DNA of 64,000 nt from Streptomyces sp. 1222.5 (lineage in GTDB: Bacteria; Actinomycetota; Actinomycetes; Streptomycetales; Streptomycetaceae). This document shows positions 44,761 to 53,981 of the stretch, piece by piece. The notes below the pieces were generated by a model. The model did not search any database and was not told where the DNA came from. It saw only the letters and a list, made by a program, of their open reading frames with translations. A program made the translations under genes and the position numbers. The DNA lies in the NCBI RefSeq assembly GCF_900105245.1, contig NZ_FNSZ01000001.1, positions 6,384,001 to 6,448,000 on the forward strand. Reading direction: 5' to 3'. Every line of letters begins with the position of its first letter. Position 1 is the stretch's first letter.

Positions 44761-44786
44761 TGGATCTCCTCGTGTGGATCTCCTCG
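44761..44786 (-). repeat. Duplicated ribosome-binding-site segment upstream of corA
   Basis: TGGATCTCCTCG occurs at 44761-44772 and again at 44775-44786 (period 14). Read on the minus strand each copy contains AGGAGA; only the one nearer the start is at the right distance for the corA ATG. Confidence 0.75.
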
Positions 44787-45090
44787 CGCGACGCTTGCGC
44801 GCCTTGCCCGGCAAGTCTGCCAGTTGCGGGCAAAGGGCGGGCAAGCCTGTGGGAACGGCGAGTTCCGCTTGGTTCCCGCCTGTGGACGGACGCCGCGGAT
44901 CGCTCCTTGAACCGGCGCTCACCTGGGCACCATCCATGCCAGGAGTGTCGAACCCCTGCTCAACTCGGTTCCCTCCGAACACGGATGTGAGCCATCGCTC
45001 ACCTCGCATGCTCACCGTCGCAGGGCAGGCGGCAGGTCGGCGGGTCTGCCGGGCGATCCGGACAAGCCGGGTGACTGGGATGATCGCGGC
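44787..45090. other. Intergenic region between corA and a methyltransferase gene
   Basis: Divergent promoters for corA and the methyltransferase are expected here. An inverted repeat CTTGCCCG (44803-44810) and CGGGCAAG (44838-44845), separated by 27 bases, lies close to the corA start. No further feature or small gene could be supported. Confidence 0.45.
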
Positions 45091-45885
45091 ATGACGCAAT
45101 CCGACGGGTACCTCCTCGACAACCGGCAGAGCGAGGCGGCCCGGCGTTTCGACGCCTTCGCCGACCTGTTCGACCCCACGACCTTCCGGCACATCGAAGG
45201 CCTGGGCATCCGCCCCGGCTGGCGCTGCTGGGAAGTCGGAGCCGGTGGCAGCTCCGTCGTCTCCTGGCTCGCCGAGCGGGTGGGCCCGACGGGCACGGTG
45301 GTCGCGACCGACATCGACACCACGCGGCTCGCTTCCGTGGCCCGCCCGCCGGTGGACGTCCGCGTACACGACGTGGGTGCCGAGGAACCGCCGGGCGACG
45401 GCTTCGACCTCGTCCACGCCCGGCTCGTCCTCGTTCATGTGCCCGACCGGGAAAGGGCGTTGCGGTCCATGATCCAGGCACTGCGTCCCGGCGGCCGCCT
45501 GCTGATCGAGGACGCGGACCCCGTGCTCCAGCCCCTGATCTGCCCCGACGAACACGGTCCCGAGCAGCGGCTCGCCAACCGGCTGCGCCAGGGCTTCCGC
45601 AAGCTGCTCGCCGAACGCGGCGCCGACCTGGCCTACGGCCGCAAGCTGCCGCGACTGCTCCGCGAGGCGGGGCTGCGGGAGGTGGAGGCCGACGCCTACT
45701 TCCCGGTGGCCTCCCCTGCCTGCACCGCCCTTGAGGCCGCGACCGTCCGCCAGGTCCGTGACCGGCTCGTCGCCGCCGGGCTGGCCACCGACGAGGAGAT
45801 CGATCAGCACCTCGCCCATGTCGAGGCCGGCGACATGGACCTGGTCACCGCCCCGATGATCTCGGCGTGGGGCCGGAAGGCGTAG
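45091..45885 (+). CDS. Class I SAM-dependent methyltransferase, 264 aa
   Basis: SAM-binding loop CWEVGAGGSSVVSWLAERVG (about 50-69), then VVATDIDTTRLASVA, DLVHARLVLVHVPDRERALR and ALRPGGRLLIEDADPVLQ; a standard class I fold. The C-terminal part (about 165-255) is helical and closes over the substrate. Substrate unknown. ATG 45091 is the only sensible start. It is convergent with the psuK gene. Confidence 0.88.
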   Translation: MTQSDGYLLDNRQSEAARRFDAFADLFDPTTFRHIEGLGIRPGWRCWEVGAGGSSVVSWLAERVGPTGTVVATDIDTTRLASVARPPVDVRVHDVGAEEPPGDGFDLVHARLVLVHVPDRERALRSMIQALRPGGRLLIEDADPVLQPLICPDEHGPEQRLANRLRQGFRKLLAERGADLAYGRKLPRLLREAGLREVEADAYFPVASPACTALEAATVRQVRDRLVAAGLATDEEIDQHLAHVEAGDMDLVTAPMISAWGRKA

Positions 45886-45989
45886 GCACCGACACCGCAA
45901 GCGCAAGCCCCGGCACCTGTCACAGTGTGCGGAAAGCGAGACCAGTAGCCCGGCCGGCCTGCACACGGTTCGCCGCGAGGGCCCGGCCC

Positions 45990-46916
45990 CTACCCGCCGC
46001 CCCCCTGACACGGTGGTCTGCCCCCCACCCGTCCGACCGCCTCCGCCCCTGCCCGGCACCCGAGTGCCGCCGCCTCCTCCGGGGCGGCGCCCGCGACCAG
46101 GGCCGCGAGGAACGCGCCGGTGAAGGCGTCACCGGCGCCCGTGGTGTCCCGAGGAATCGCCGACGCGGCCGGGACCCGGGCGGCCACGGTGCCGGACCGG
46201 GCCACCAGCGCACCGTCAGCACCCGCCTTGGCCACGACCAGCGGGACAAGACGGCTCAGCTTCGCCGCCGCGTCCGCCGGGTCCGGCAGCCCCGTCAGCA
46301 GGCACGCCTCGTCCCGGCTGGGCAGCAGCACGTCCAGCCTCTCGGCGAACGTCAGGAACCGGTCCACCCCCAGCTCCACCAGGAAACCCGCCGACGCCGG
46401 GTCGAGGCTGACCGGCACACCACGCGCGCGTGCCGCCGCCAGGGCTCTCTCGGCGAGCGCCCGGCTGGTCTCCGTGAACAGCAGATAGCCCGACAGATGC
46501 AGCCGGGCGACGCCGTCCAGCAGCTCCTCCGACCAGTCGGAGGGTCCGAGCCGCAATGAGGCCCCGCTGTCCGTGAGGAACGTGCGCTCGGCCGCCGCTC
46601 CCTTGTCCACCAGGCAGATGACCGTCCCGGTCGCCGCCTCCGGATCGACCACGAGCCGCGCCCGTACCCCCGCCGCGGCCAGCTCCCGCTCGTGCCACGC
46701 GGCCGCGTCGGCGCCGACCCGTCCCAGCAGCCGTACGTCCGCGCAGCCCGCGTGCGCGGCCCAACAGGCCACGTTGGCGCCCGCGCCGCCCGGCAGCGTG
46801 CGGATCACGGCGGCCGTGTCGGTGCCCGCCGCCAACGGCCCGAGGTGCCGGGCGACCACGTCGGTGACCACATCACCGACGACCAGCAGCGCTCCGTGAC
46901 GCCGCCCCGAGGTCAC
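45990..46916 (-). CDS. psuK: PfkB-family kinase, probable pseudouridine kinase, 308 aa
   Basis: A ribokinase-fold enzyme. The N-terminal sugar site is RTLPGGAGANVACWAAHAG, and the C-terminal ATP/anion-hole signature is PRDTTGAGDAFTGAFLAAL with the catalytic Asp. It directly follows the pseudouridine-5'-phosphate glycosidase gene; the two overlap by four bases (GTGA), which is why the GTG at 46916 is taken as the start. In E. coli, PsuK phosphorylates pseudouridine and PsuG then cleaves it to uracil and ribose-5-phosphate. The PfkB call is firm; the substrate is assigned from context. Confidence 0.9.
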   Translation of the reverse strand: MTSGRRHGALLVVGDVVTDVVARHLGPLAAGTDTAAVIRTLPGGAGANVACWAAHAGCADVRLLGRVGADAAAWHERELAAAGVRARLVVDPEAATGTVICLVDKGAAAERTFLTDSGASLRLGPSDWSEELLDGVARLHLSGYLLFTETSRALAERALAAARARGVPVSLDPASAGFLVELGVDRFLTFAERLDVLLPSRDEACLLTGLPDPADAAAKLSRLVPLVVAKAGADGALVARSGTVAARVPAASAIPRDTTGAGDAFTGAFLAALVAGAAPEEAAALGCRAGAEAVGRVGGRPPCQGGGG

Positions 46917-47821
46917 CCCCGTGCCCACGCCGAGGCGATCCGCGCCGCCAGCCGTACGTTTCCGCGCACCGCCGCCAGATTGGCGCTCAGAGAAGCACCG
47001 TCCGTGTGCCGGACCAGATAGTCCAGCAGGAACGGCGTCACCGCCTGCCCGGTGACACCCCGCTCCGCGCAGGCGGCGAGGGCGTCGGCGAGCACGCGCG
47101 CGTGGAGCCCGGGATCGAGCTGCTCCGCCTCCGGCACGGGGTTGGCGACGATCAGCGCCGACTCCGGCGCGGTGAGCGCGTCCTGGGCCCGCATCACGCC
47201 CGCGACCTGCTCCGGGCTGCCCAGCGTCCAGTCGACGGGATACCCCGAGTCGGCCAGGTAGAAGCCGGGGAAGCGATCCGTGCCGTACCCGGCGACCGCC
47301 ACCCCCAGTGTCTCCAGCCGCTGCAGGGTCGCCGGCACATCGAGGATCGACTTCACGCCCGCGCACACGACCGTGATCCGCGTGCGGGCCAGCAGCCCCA
47401 GGTCCGCCGACTCGTCCTGCGTCACCGTCCACTCCCGGTGCACACCGCCGAGACCACCCGTCGCGAACACCCGTACGCCCGCCGACGCGGCAAGCTGCGC
47501 CGTCGCCGACACCGTCGTCGCCCCGCTCGCACCGGCCGCCACAGCGAGCGGCAGATCACGGTGGCCCAGCTTGCGGATGCCCTCCTCGTTCGCGACCCGC
47601 TCCAGCTGCTCCTTGTCCAGGCCCACCAGGGGACGGCCGTCGAGCACCGCGATCGTCGCGGGCACCGCGCCCTCGCGCCGGACCGCGTCCTCCAGCTCCA
47701 GCGCCACCTGCAGATTCCGTGGGCGCGGCAGACCGTGCGCGATGATCGTGGACTCCAGCGCCACCACTGGCCGTCGCCCGGCGATCGCCTCCCGGACCTC
47801 TTCAGACACCACCAGCACCAC
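46913..47821 (-). CDS. psuG: Pseudouridine-5'-phosphate glycosidase, 302 aa
   Basis: Splits pseudouridine 5'-phosphate into uracil and ribose 5-phosphate. The conserved elements are ALESTIIAHGLPRPRN (about 20-35), TVSATAQLAASAGVRVFATG, GGVHREWTVTQDES, the catalytic Lys in VVCAGVKSILDVPATLQRLE and YGTDRFPGFYL. The start GTG 47821 begins MVLVVSEEVREAI; length 302 matches the family. It is the first gene of the psuG-psuK pair and is divergent from the VOC gene. Confidence 0.95.
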   Translation of the reverse strand: MVLVVSEEVREAIAGRRPVVALESTIIAHGLPRPRNLQVALELEDAVRREGAVPATIAVLDGRPLVGLDKEQLERVANEEGIRKLGHRDLPLAVAAGASGATTVSATAQLAASAGVRVFATGGLGGVHREWTVTQDESADLGLLARTRITVVCAGVKSILDVPATLQRLETLGVAVAGYGTDRFPGFYLADSGYPVDWTLGSPEQVAGVMRAQDALTAPESALIVANPVPEAEQLDPGLHARVLADALAACAERGVTGQAVTPFLLDYLVRHTDGASLSANLAAVRGNVRLAARIASAWARG

Positions 47822-47918
47822 GCGCCCGCCTCCTGTCCCTCGTCCTTCCTCATCTCTGGCGGGCGCCGACCGCCGTTAAACGCTTGCGGCCTGTGGGGCA
47901 CGCCACCAGCCTGGTCGC

Positions 47919-48350
47919 ATGACGAACAGCAGCACACGACTCGACCACGTCGTCCTGTGGGTGGCCGATCCGGTGGCAGCCGCCGCCTTCTACGAGGAGG
48001 CCGTCGGCTTCGAAGCCCTGAAGGTCACCGAGTTCGCCGAGGGAAAGGTGACCTTCCCGTCCGTGCGCGTCAACGAGGAGACCATTCTCGACCTCGCCCC
48101 GCACAGTGCCGCGGACCGCATGAACATGCTGCCCGGCTCGGCCGGCAGTGCGGGCCACCCCGTCAACCACGTGTGCCTGGCCCTGCCCGCCGACGCCTTC
48201 GACGCCCTGCGCGCCCGCCTCCGCGAGCACGGCGTGCCCATGAGCGACATCGGGCGCCACTCGTCCGGCGCGCGGGGCGACGCCACCCGCAACTTCTACT
48301 TCCGGGACCCCGACGGCAACGTCTTCGAGGCCCGGCACTACGACGACTAG
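47919..48350 (+). CDS. VOC (glyoxalase/dioxygenase-fold) family protein, 143 aa
   Basis: Two beta-alpha-beta-beta-beta modules: RLDHVVLWVADPVAAAAFYE (about 7-26) at the N-terminus and PVNHVCLALPADAFDALRAR, with NFYFRDPDGNVFEARHYDD, at the C-terminus. The metal-ligand positions His10, His in VNHV and Glu in VFEARH are filled, so a metal-binding enzyme or resistance protein is plausible. Substrate unknown. ATG 47919; it ends six bases before the stop of the alkyltransferase gene on the other strand. Confidence 0.88.
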   Translation: MTNSSTRLDHVVLWVADPVAAAAFYEEAVGFEALKVTEFAEGKVTFPSVRVNEETILDLAPHSAADRMNMLPGSAGSAGHPVNHVCLALPADAFDALRARLREHGVPMSDIGRHSSGARGDATRNFYFRDPDGNVFEARHYDD

Positions 48351-48355
48351 CCGCC

Positions 48356-48910
48356 TCAGAAGAGCGGCTCGGGCAGCACACCCTCCAGGGCGAGCAGCTT
48401 CCGCTTGGTCTCCAGTCCGCCTCCGAACCCTCCGATGCCACCGTCGCTCTCCACCACCCGATGGCACGGCACCACCAACGGCAGCGGATTGGCGCCCATC
48501 GCGGCGCCGACCGCCTGCGCCCCGCCCGGCTGCCCGACCCGCGCGGCGAGATCGCCGTACCCCACCACGGCGCCGTACGGCACACCGGACGCCAGCTCAC
48601 GCAGCACCTGCCGGTTGAACCCGGAGATCAGCGACCAGTCCAGCGGCAGATCGAAATCGAGGAGGTCGCCCGCGAAGTACGCCCGCAGCTGGCGTATCGC
48701 CTCGGCCAGCAGCGGCGAGTCCGGGTCCTCCACGGGCTCGCCGCCCAGCCGCGCCGCCAGCCGCTCCAGGGCCCGGTCGCGCACCGCGTCGGTGGCGTGG
48801 AACACGACGTTGACCAGGCCCTCCCCGGTCGCCGCCAGCATCAGCGGGCCGATGTCGCTGCCGACGACTGCCCACACGACCCGCTGCTCACCCTGCCCAT
48901 CGCTGTCCAT
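48356..48910 (-). CDS. Methylated-DNA--protein-cysteine methyltransferase, 184 aa
   Basis: Repairs O6-alkylguanine by irreversible transfer of the alkyl group to its own Cys. The active-site motif PLVVPCHRVVESDGGIGGFG (PCHRV) is clear; the helix-turn-helix before it contains FNRQVLRELASGVPYGAVVGY, and GGLETKRKLLALEG completes the domain. Length and layout match Ogt-type enzymes without a fused Ada domain. ATG 48910 is the start. Confidence 0.95.
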   Translation of the reverse strand: MDSDGQGEQRVVWAVVGSDIGPLMLAATGEGLVNVVFHATDAVRDRALERLAARLGGEPVEDPDSPLLAEAIRQLRAYFAGDLLDFDLPLDWSLISGFNRQVLRELASGVPYGAVVGYGDLAARVGQPGGAQAVGAAMGANPLPLVVPCHRVVESDGGIGGFGGGLETKRKLLALEGVLPEPLF

Positions 48911-48950
48911 GCGCCCACGGTACGACCCGCCACTGACAACGCCGCCCGGC

Positions 48951-49841
48951 TCAGCCCGCGTCGACCGCCGACCGCACCACGTCGGGCTTGTTGGTGATGA
49001 TCCCGTCGACGCCGTAACCGGCCACTTTGCGGGCGGTGGCCATGTCGTCGACCGTCCACGCGAACACCCCGAGCCGCCTGCCGTGCGGCCCTTCGAAGGC
49101 ATGCACGGCGGAGACGTACCCACGGGAGAGCGAGCCGTACGAGGGGTTGATCAGATCCGTGAACCGGGCGTACCGGGGCAGCTGTCCCGCGCCCGGCTTG
49201 CCCAGGTAGGCGGTGGTCACCGCGGGCTTGAGCTCGTGGACGGCCAGCACGCTGTCGGTGCTGAAGCTCTGCACGACGAGCCGCCCGAGGTGGCCGGGGT
49301 CCAGCCAGCCCTCGTTGCCGAGGAGTTTGAGCGTGTCCCGCTCGATTCCCGGGTACAGACCGGGGTTCTTGATCTCCAGGAGCAGCTTCTCGTGGTTGTG
49401 CTCGACCCGGCGCATGTACTGCTGGAGCGTCGGCACGCGCGTGCCCGCGTACGCGGGGGAGAACCAGCTGCCCGCGTCCAGCCGGGCGATCTCGGCGGCC
49501 GTGAAGTCCTTCACCTTCCACGGCGCCCGGCCGGGGAAGACGTCCTCGACGTTCGTCGTGCGCTCCAGGCTGTCGTCGTGGATCACCACGAGCTCGCCGT
49601 CCTTGGTGCGCTGGACGTCGTTCTCCACCCAGGAGAAGCCGAGCTCCGCCGCGTTGTCGATCGCGGCCAGCGTGTTCTCCGGCCCGTAGGCCGCGGCGCC
49701 CCGGTGGGCGATCACCGTGGGCCCGCCCGGCTCGGCCGCCTCACCCACCTCGCCGGCCCGGGCACCGGAGCCGGGACTCAGCAGGGACAGCCCCGTCCCC
49801 AGGATCGTGGCGGCCGTGGCGGCAACTACGCGCGCGTGCAT
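48951..49841 (-). CDS. Secreted glycerophosphodiester phosphodiesterase, 296 aa
   Basis: Hydrolyses glycerophosphodiesters to glycerol-3-phosphate and an alcohol, outside the membrane. Residues 1-30 are a signal peptide (ARVVAATAATILGTGLSLL). The GDPD catalytic motifs are IAHRGAAAYGPENTLAAI and ENDVQRTKDGELVVIHDDSL, with metal-binding Glu and Asp and two His; the TIM-barrel continues to TVDDMATARKVAGYGVDGII. ATG 49841 gives the complete signal peptide. Confidence 0.93.
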   Translation of the reverse strand: MHARVVAATAATILGTGLSLLSPGSGARAGEVGEAAEPGGPTVIAHRGAAAYGPENTLAAIDNAAELGFSWVENDVQRTKDGELVVIHDDSLERTTNVEDVFPGRAPWKVKDFTAAEIARLDAGSWFSPAYAGTRVPTLQQYMRRVEHNHEKLLLEIKNPGLYPGIERDTLKLLGNEGWLDPGHLGRLVVQSFSTDSVLAVHELKPAVTTAYLGKPGAGQLPRYARFTDLINPSYGSLSRGYVSAVHAFEGPHGRRLGVFAWTVDDMATARKVAGYGVDGIITNKPDVVRSAVDAG

Positions 49842-50002
49842 GCAGTCTCCTCGCGTCGAGCGAATACCGACAGCAACAGACTGACAGCAGATGGTAACCG
49901 GCACGCGGGTGCACGACGACCACAGATTGAATGGAGATGTCCAAGAGCGCTCACGAGTGCCGCGCAAGTGCGGCAAGGCCGTGTTTCTTTGCCGGAAAAT
50001 CG

Positions 50003-50031
50003 TTCGACCATTCCGGTGGGGGTCATACTCT
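50003..50031 (+). promoter_or_regulatory. Candidate promoter of the MHYT gene
   Basis: TTCGAC (50003-50008) and TACTCT (50026-50031) are 17 bases apart in an AT-richer stretch, about 90 bases upstream of the MHYT start. The remaining gap from 49842 shows no gene. Confidence 0.45.
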
Positions 50032-50120
50032 CTGCGACAACCCTGACCGCCCCCGCGGTCCTGGGACGGGGGCACACAGCCGGTATTCCGGGACGCAACA
50101 GGGCGGAAGGGCAGCCGCGC

Positions 50121-51002
50121 ATGCAAGGCACGGTCGACGGATTCAGCTACGGGGCCGTCACCCCGGTGGTGGCCTACCTCATGGCCTGCCTGGGCGGTGC
50201 CCTCGGTCTGCGCTGCACCAGCCGGTCCCTGCTGGTCGCGCGCTCCCGGCGGCCCGCGTGGCTGGCCCTCGGGGCCGCCGCGATCGGCTCCGGCATCTGG
50301 ACCATGCACTTCGTCGCCATGATGGGCTTCAGCGTCGAGGAGACCTCGGTCCACTACGACAAGCCGATCACCTACGCGAGCCTCGCTCTCGCCATCGTCA
50401 TGGTCGGTGTCGGGATCTTCATCGTCGGCTACCGGGGTGCCAGCGGCACCGCTCTGTTCACCGGCGGCACGATCACCGGTCTGGGCGTCGCCTCGATGCA
50501 CTACCTGGGCATGGCGGGCGTGCAGTTCGACGGCCACTTCACGTACAACACGCTCACCGTCGCCGCCTCCGTGGTCATAGGCGTCGTGGCGGCCACGGCC
50601 GCACTGTGGGCCGCCGGGCACGTCCGGGGCGCGCTGTGGAGCGTGGGCGCCAGCCTCGTCATGGGACTCGCGGTCAGCGGCATGCACTACATGGGCATGG
50701 CAGCCCTCGGCGTCCAGCTCCATGGCAGCCACCACGCCGCCGCCGGAGGCGGCCCCGAGGCGTCGGTGCTCGTGCCGATGCTGATCGGCCCGCTCGCCTT
50801 CCTGCTCCTGGCGGGCGTGGTCGTGGTCTACGAACCGCTGACCGTCATGGGGCGGCCCGCCCGCACGCCCGACGAGGACAAGCCGGGTGTCCCGGCCGCC
50901 GCCGTCGCCCCGCGCCATAACCGCCGCACCGCCCTCCACCAGGGCCGCAGGCCGGTCCGCCGACCCGAGTACCACGGCTCCCGCACCCCGCAGAACCGCT
51001 GA
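50121..51002 (+). CDS. MHYT-domain membrane protein, 293 aa
   Basis: Seven membrane helices with three His-containing motifs, IWTMHFVAMMG, VASMHYLGMAG and VSGMHYMGMAA; the Met/His pairs are proposed to bind copper and to sense oxygen, CO or NO. In other bacteria the MHYT domain is often fused to GGDEF/EAL output domains; here it stands alone, with a C-terminal tail of about 50 residues that is Arg/Pro/His-rich and disordered. ATG 50121 is the start. Signal output is unknown. Confidence 0.92.
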   Translation: MQGTVDGFSYGAVTPVVAYLMACLGGALGLRCTSRSLLVARSRRPAWLALGAAAIGSGIWTMHFVAMMGFSVEETSVHYDKPITYASLALAIVMVGVGIFIVGYRGASGTALFTGGTITGLGVASMHYLGMAGVQFDGHFTYNTLTVAASVVIGVVAATAALWAAGHVRGALWSVGASLVMGLAVSGMHYMGMAALGVQLHGSHHAAAGGGPEASVLVPMLIGPLAFLLLAGVVVVYEPLTVMGRPARTPDEDKPGVPAAAVAPRHNRRTALHQGRRPVRRPEYHGSRTPQNR

Positions 51003-51042
51003 CCGGGACCCGTTGTCAGTGGGGGGTCGTACGGTTGATGGC

Positions 51043-53181
51043 ATGCGGCCCGTTTCCCACATCGAACGTACGGTGGCGCCCTTCGAGGTCGTCAGCCCCT
51101 ACCAGCCCAGCGGCGACCAGCCGACGGCCATCGCCGACCTTGCCAAGCGCATCGAGGCCGGCGAGAAGGACGTCGTCCTGCTGGGCGCGACAGGCACCGG
51201 CAAGTCCGCCACCACGGCGTGGATGATCGAGAAGCTCCAGCGCCCCACACTCGTGATGGCGCCGAACAAGACACTGGCCGCCCAGCTGGCCAACGAGTTC
51301 CGCGAGCTCCTGCCGAACAACGCGGTCGAATACTTCGTCTCGTACTACGACTACTACCAGCCCGAGGCGTACGTCCCGCAGTCGGACACCTACATCGAGA
51401 AGGACTCCTCGATCAACGAGGAGGTGGAGCGCCTGCGCCACTCGGCGACGAACTCGCTGCTGACCCGCCGTGACGTCATCGTGGTCGCCTCGGTGTCCTG
51501 CATCTACGGCCTCGGTACTCCACAGGAGTACGTTGACCGCATGGTCCCCCTCCGGGTCGGCGACGAGTTCGACCGGGACGAGCTGCTGCGCCGTTTCGTG
51601 GACATCCAGTACACGCGCAACGACACGGCCTTCACCCGTGGCACCTTCCGGGTGCGCGGCGACACCATCGAGATCTTTCCGGTCTACGAGGAGCTGGCCG
51701 TCCGCATCGAGATGTTCGGTGACGAGATCGAGGCCCTCTCCACGCTCCACCCCCTCACCGGCGAGATCATCAGCGACGACCAGCAGCTGTACATCTTCCC
51801 CGCCTCCCACTACGTCGCCGGCCCCGAACGCATGGAGCGGGCCGTCAACGACATCGAGAAGGAGCTGGGGGAGCGCCTCGCCGAGTTGGAGAAGCAGGGC
51901 AAGCTCCTGGAGGCCCAGCGGCTGCGGATGCGCACCACGTACGACATCGAGATGCTCCGCCAGATCGGCACCTGCTCGGGCGTGGAGAACTACTCGATGC
52001 ACTTCGACGGCCGTTCGCCCGGCTCCCCGCCGAACACGCTGCTCGACTACTTCCCGGACGACTTCCTGCTCGTCATCGACGAGTCGCACGTCACGGTCCC
52101 GCAGATCGGCGCCATGTACGAGGGTGACGCCTCCCGCAAGCGCACCCTCGTGGACCACGGCTTCCGCCTGCCGTCCGCCCTGGACAACCGTCCTCTGAAG
52201 TGGGAGGAGTTCCAGGAGCGCATCGGGCAGACCGTCTATCTGTCGGCCACCCCGGGCACCTACGAGCTGTCCCGCTCCGACGGCGCGGTGGAGCAGATCA
52301 TCCGCCCGACAGGCCTGGTCGACCCGGAGGTGGTGGTCAAGCCCACCGAGGGCCAGATCGACGATCTGGTGCACGAGATCCGCATGCGGACCGAGAAGGA
52401 CGAGCGGGTCCTCGTCACCACGCTGACCAAGAAGATGGCCGAGGACCTCACCGACTACTTCCTGGAACTCGGCATCCAGGTCCGGTACCTGCACAGTGAC
52501 GTCGACACCCTTCGCCGTGTGGAGCTGCTGCGTGAGCTGCGCGCCGGTGAGTACGACGTCCTGGTCGGCATCAACCTGCTCCGTGAGGGCCTCGACCTGC
52601 CCGAGGTGTCCCTGGTGGCGATCCTCGACGCGGACAAGGAGGGCTTCCTGCGCTCCGGCACCTCGCTGATCCAGACCATCGGCCGCGCGGCGCGCAACGT
52701 CTCCGGCCAGGTCCACATGTACGCCGACAAGATCACCCCGGCGATGGAGAAGGCCATCGAGGAGACCAACCGCCGCCGGGAGAAGCAGGTCGCGTACAAC
52801 AAGGCCAACGGCATCGACCCGCAGCCGCTGCGCAAGAAGATCAACGACATCGTCGCGCAGATCGCCCGCGAGGACGTCGACACCGAGCAGCTCCTCGGGT
52901 CCGGCTACCGCAAGGCCAAGGACGGCAAGGGCGCCAAGGCGCCCGTCCCGTCACTCGGTGACAAGGCGCTCAAGGGGGCCAAGGCCGCCAAGTCCGCGAA
53001 GGGCGCGACGGTTCCCACGGACCGTCCGGCGGCCGAACTCGCCGAGCAGATCGAGGAGATGACCGAACGCATGCGCGCCGCCGCCGCGGAGCTGCAGTTC
53101 GAGATCGCCGCCCGGCTGCGGGACGAGGTCTCCGAGATGAAGAAGGAACTCCGCCAGATGCGGGAGGCCGGCATCGCCTGA
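51043..53181 (+). CDS. uvrB: Excinuclease ABC subunit B, 712 aa
   Basis: The damage-verifying helicase of nucleotide excision repair. Walker A is GATGTGKS (48-55), the damage-probing beta-hairpin is YYDYYQPEAYVPQSDTYIEK (about 102-121), Walker B has LVIDESH, and GRAARN near residue 550 is motif VI. The C-terminal UVR domain (about 665-705; ELAEQIEEMTERMRAAAAEL) binds UvrC/UvrA. An actinobacterial Lys/Ala-rich linker of about 30 residues lies before the UVR domain. ATG 51043; the upstream frame is open but not conserved. Confidence 0.97.
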   Translation: MRPVSHIERTVAPFEVVSPYQPSGDQPTAIADLAKRIEAGEKDVVLLGATGTGKSATTAWMIEKLQRPTLVMAPNKTLAAQLANEFRELLPNNAVEYFVSYYDYYQPEAYVPQSDTYIEKDSSINEEVERLRHSATNSLLTRRDVIVVASVSCIYGLGTPQEYVDRMVPLRVGDEFDRDELLRRFVDIQYTRNDTAFTRGTFRVRGDTIEIFPVYEELAVRIEMFGDEIEALSTLHPLTGEIISDDQQLYIFPASHYVAGPERMERAVNDIEKELGERLAELEKQGKLLEAQRLRMRTTYDIEMLRQIGTCSGVENYSMHFDGRSPGSPPNTLLDYFPDDFLLVIDESHVTVPQIGAMYEGDASRKRTLVDHGFRLPSALDNRPLKWEEFQERIGQTVYLSATPGTYELSRSDGAVEQIIRPTGLVDPEVVVKPTEGQIDDLVHEIRMRTEKDERVLVTTLTKKMAEDLTDYFLELGIQVRYLHSDVDTLRRVELLRELRAGEYDVLVGINLLREGLDLPEVSLVAILDADKEGFLRSGTSLIQTIGRAARNVSGQVHMYADKITPAMEKAIEETNRRREKQVAYNKANGIDPQPLRKKINDIVAQIAREDVDTEQLLGSGYRKAKDGKGAKAPVPSLGDKALKGAKAAKSAKGATVPTDRPAAELAEQIEEMTERMRAAAAELQFEIAARLRDEVSEMKKELRQMREAGIA

Positions 53182-53338
53182 CCTCGCCGACGACCGTCCC
53201 GGGCCCCGGTGCGGGCGCCAAGTGTTGCAACACCGACACAAAGCGCGAGCCGGGGTTCGGCGCTGTCGGTGCCCCTGCGTAGGGTTCTGGCAACCGCGCA
53301 GTTCGCGGCAGCAGGGGACGTCGAGAGGGGAACCAGCC

Positions 53339-53917
53339 GTGTCCGTCAATTTGACCAAGGGTCAGGCCATCAGTCTCGCCAAGAACGACGGGGCCACCTT
53401 GACCGCGGTCCGCATGGGGCTCGGCTGGCAGGCGGCGAAGCGGCGCGGCCTGTTCGGCTCCCGCACCCGTGAGATCGACCTGGACGCCTCGGCCGTACTG
53501 TTCGCCGAGAAGCAGCCGGTCGACGTGGTCTTCTTCCGCCACCTGGTGAGCGACGACGGTTCCGTGCGCCACACCGGTGACAACCTCGTCGGCGGTGTCG
53601 GCCAGGGCGGGGACGACGAGGCGATCCTGGTGGACCTCCAGCGCGTGCCGGTCCACATCGACCAGATCGTCTTCACCGTCAACTCCTTCACGGGTCAGAC
53701 CTTCCAGGAGGTCGAGAACGCGTTCTGCCGCCTCGTCGACGAGACCAACGGCCAGGAACTCGCCCGCTACACGCTGGCCGGCGGCGGCCAGTACACCGCC
53801 CAGATCATGGCCAAGGTGACCCGCGCGGGCGCCAGTTGGACGATGACCGCCCTGGGCACCCCGGCCAACGGCCGTACCTTCCAGGACCTGATGCCGGCGA
53901 TCCTGCCGCACCTGTAG
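53339..53917 (+). CDS. TerD family protein, 192 aa
   Basis: A calcium-binding beta-sandwich stress protein. The Ca-binding motif is DNLVGGVGQGGDDEAILVDL (about 80-100); the N-terminal LTKGQAISLAKNDGATLTAV and C-terminal GQTFQEVENAFCRLVDETNG are typical. TerD proteins are linked to tellurite and stress resistance and to development in Streptomyces. The start GTG 53339 has GAGAGGGG before it. It is followed after 64 bases by the TerD/FtsK-like fusion, and then by terC, which suggests a functional cluster. Confidence 0.93.
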   Translation: MSVNLTKGQAISLAKNDGATLTAVRMGLGWQAAKRRGLFGSRTREIDLDASAVLFAEKQPVDVVFFRHLVSDDGSVRHTGDNLVGGVGQGGDDEAILVDLQRVPVHIDQIVFTVNSFTGQTFQEVENAFCRLVDETNGQELARYTLAGGGQYTAQIMAKVTRAGASWTMTALGTPANGRTFQDLMPAILPHL

Positions 53918-53981
53918 GACCGACAGCGCCCGCCCACGGGCGGGCGCGCACCACATCAGGACACAGGGGGGGGCGACGGCG

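Noticed and set aside
48405..51002. A plus-strand open frame of 865 codons covering the alkyltransferase and GDPD genes
   Set aside because: Only its last third is the real MHYT gene, which starts at 50121; the rest is antisense shadow of two well-defined minus-strand genes.
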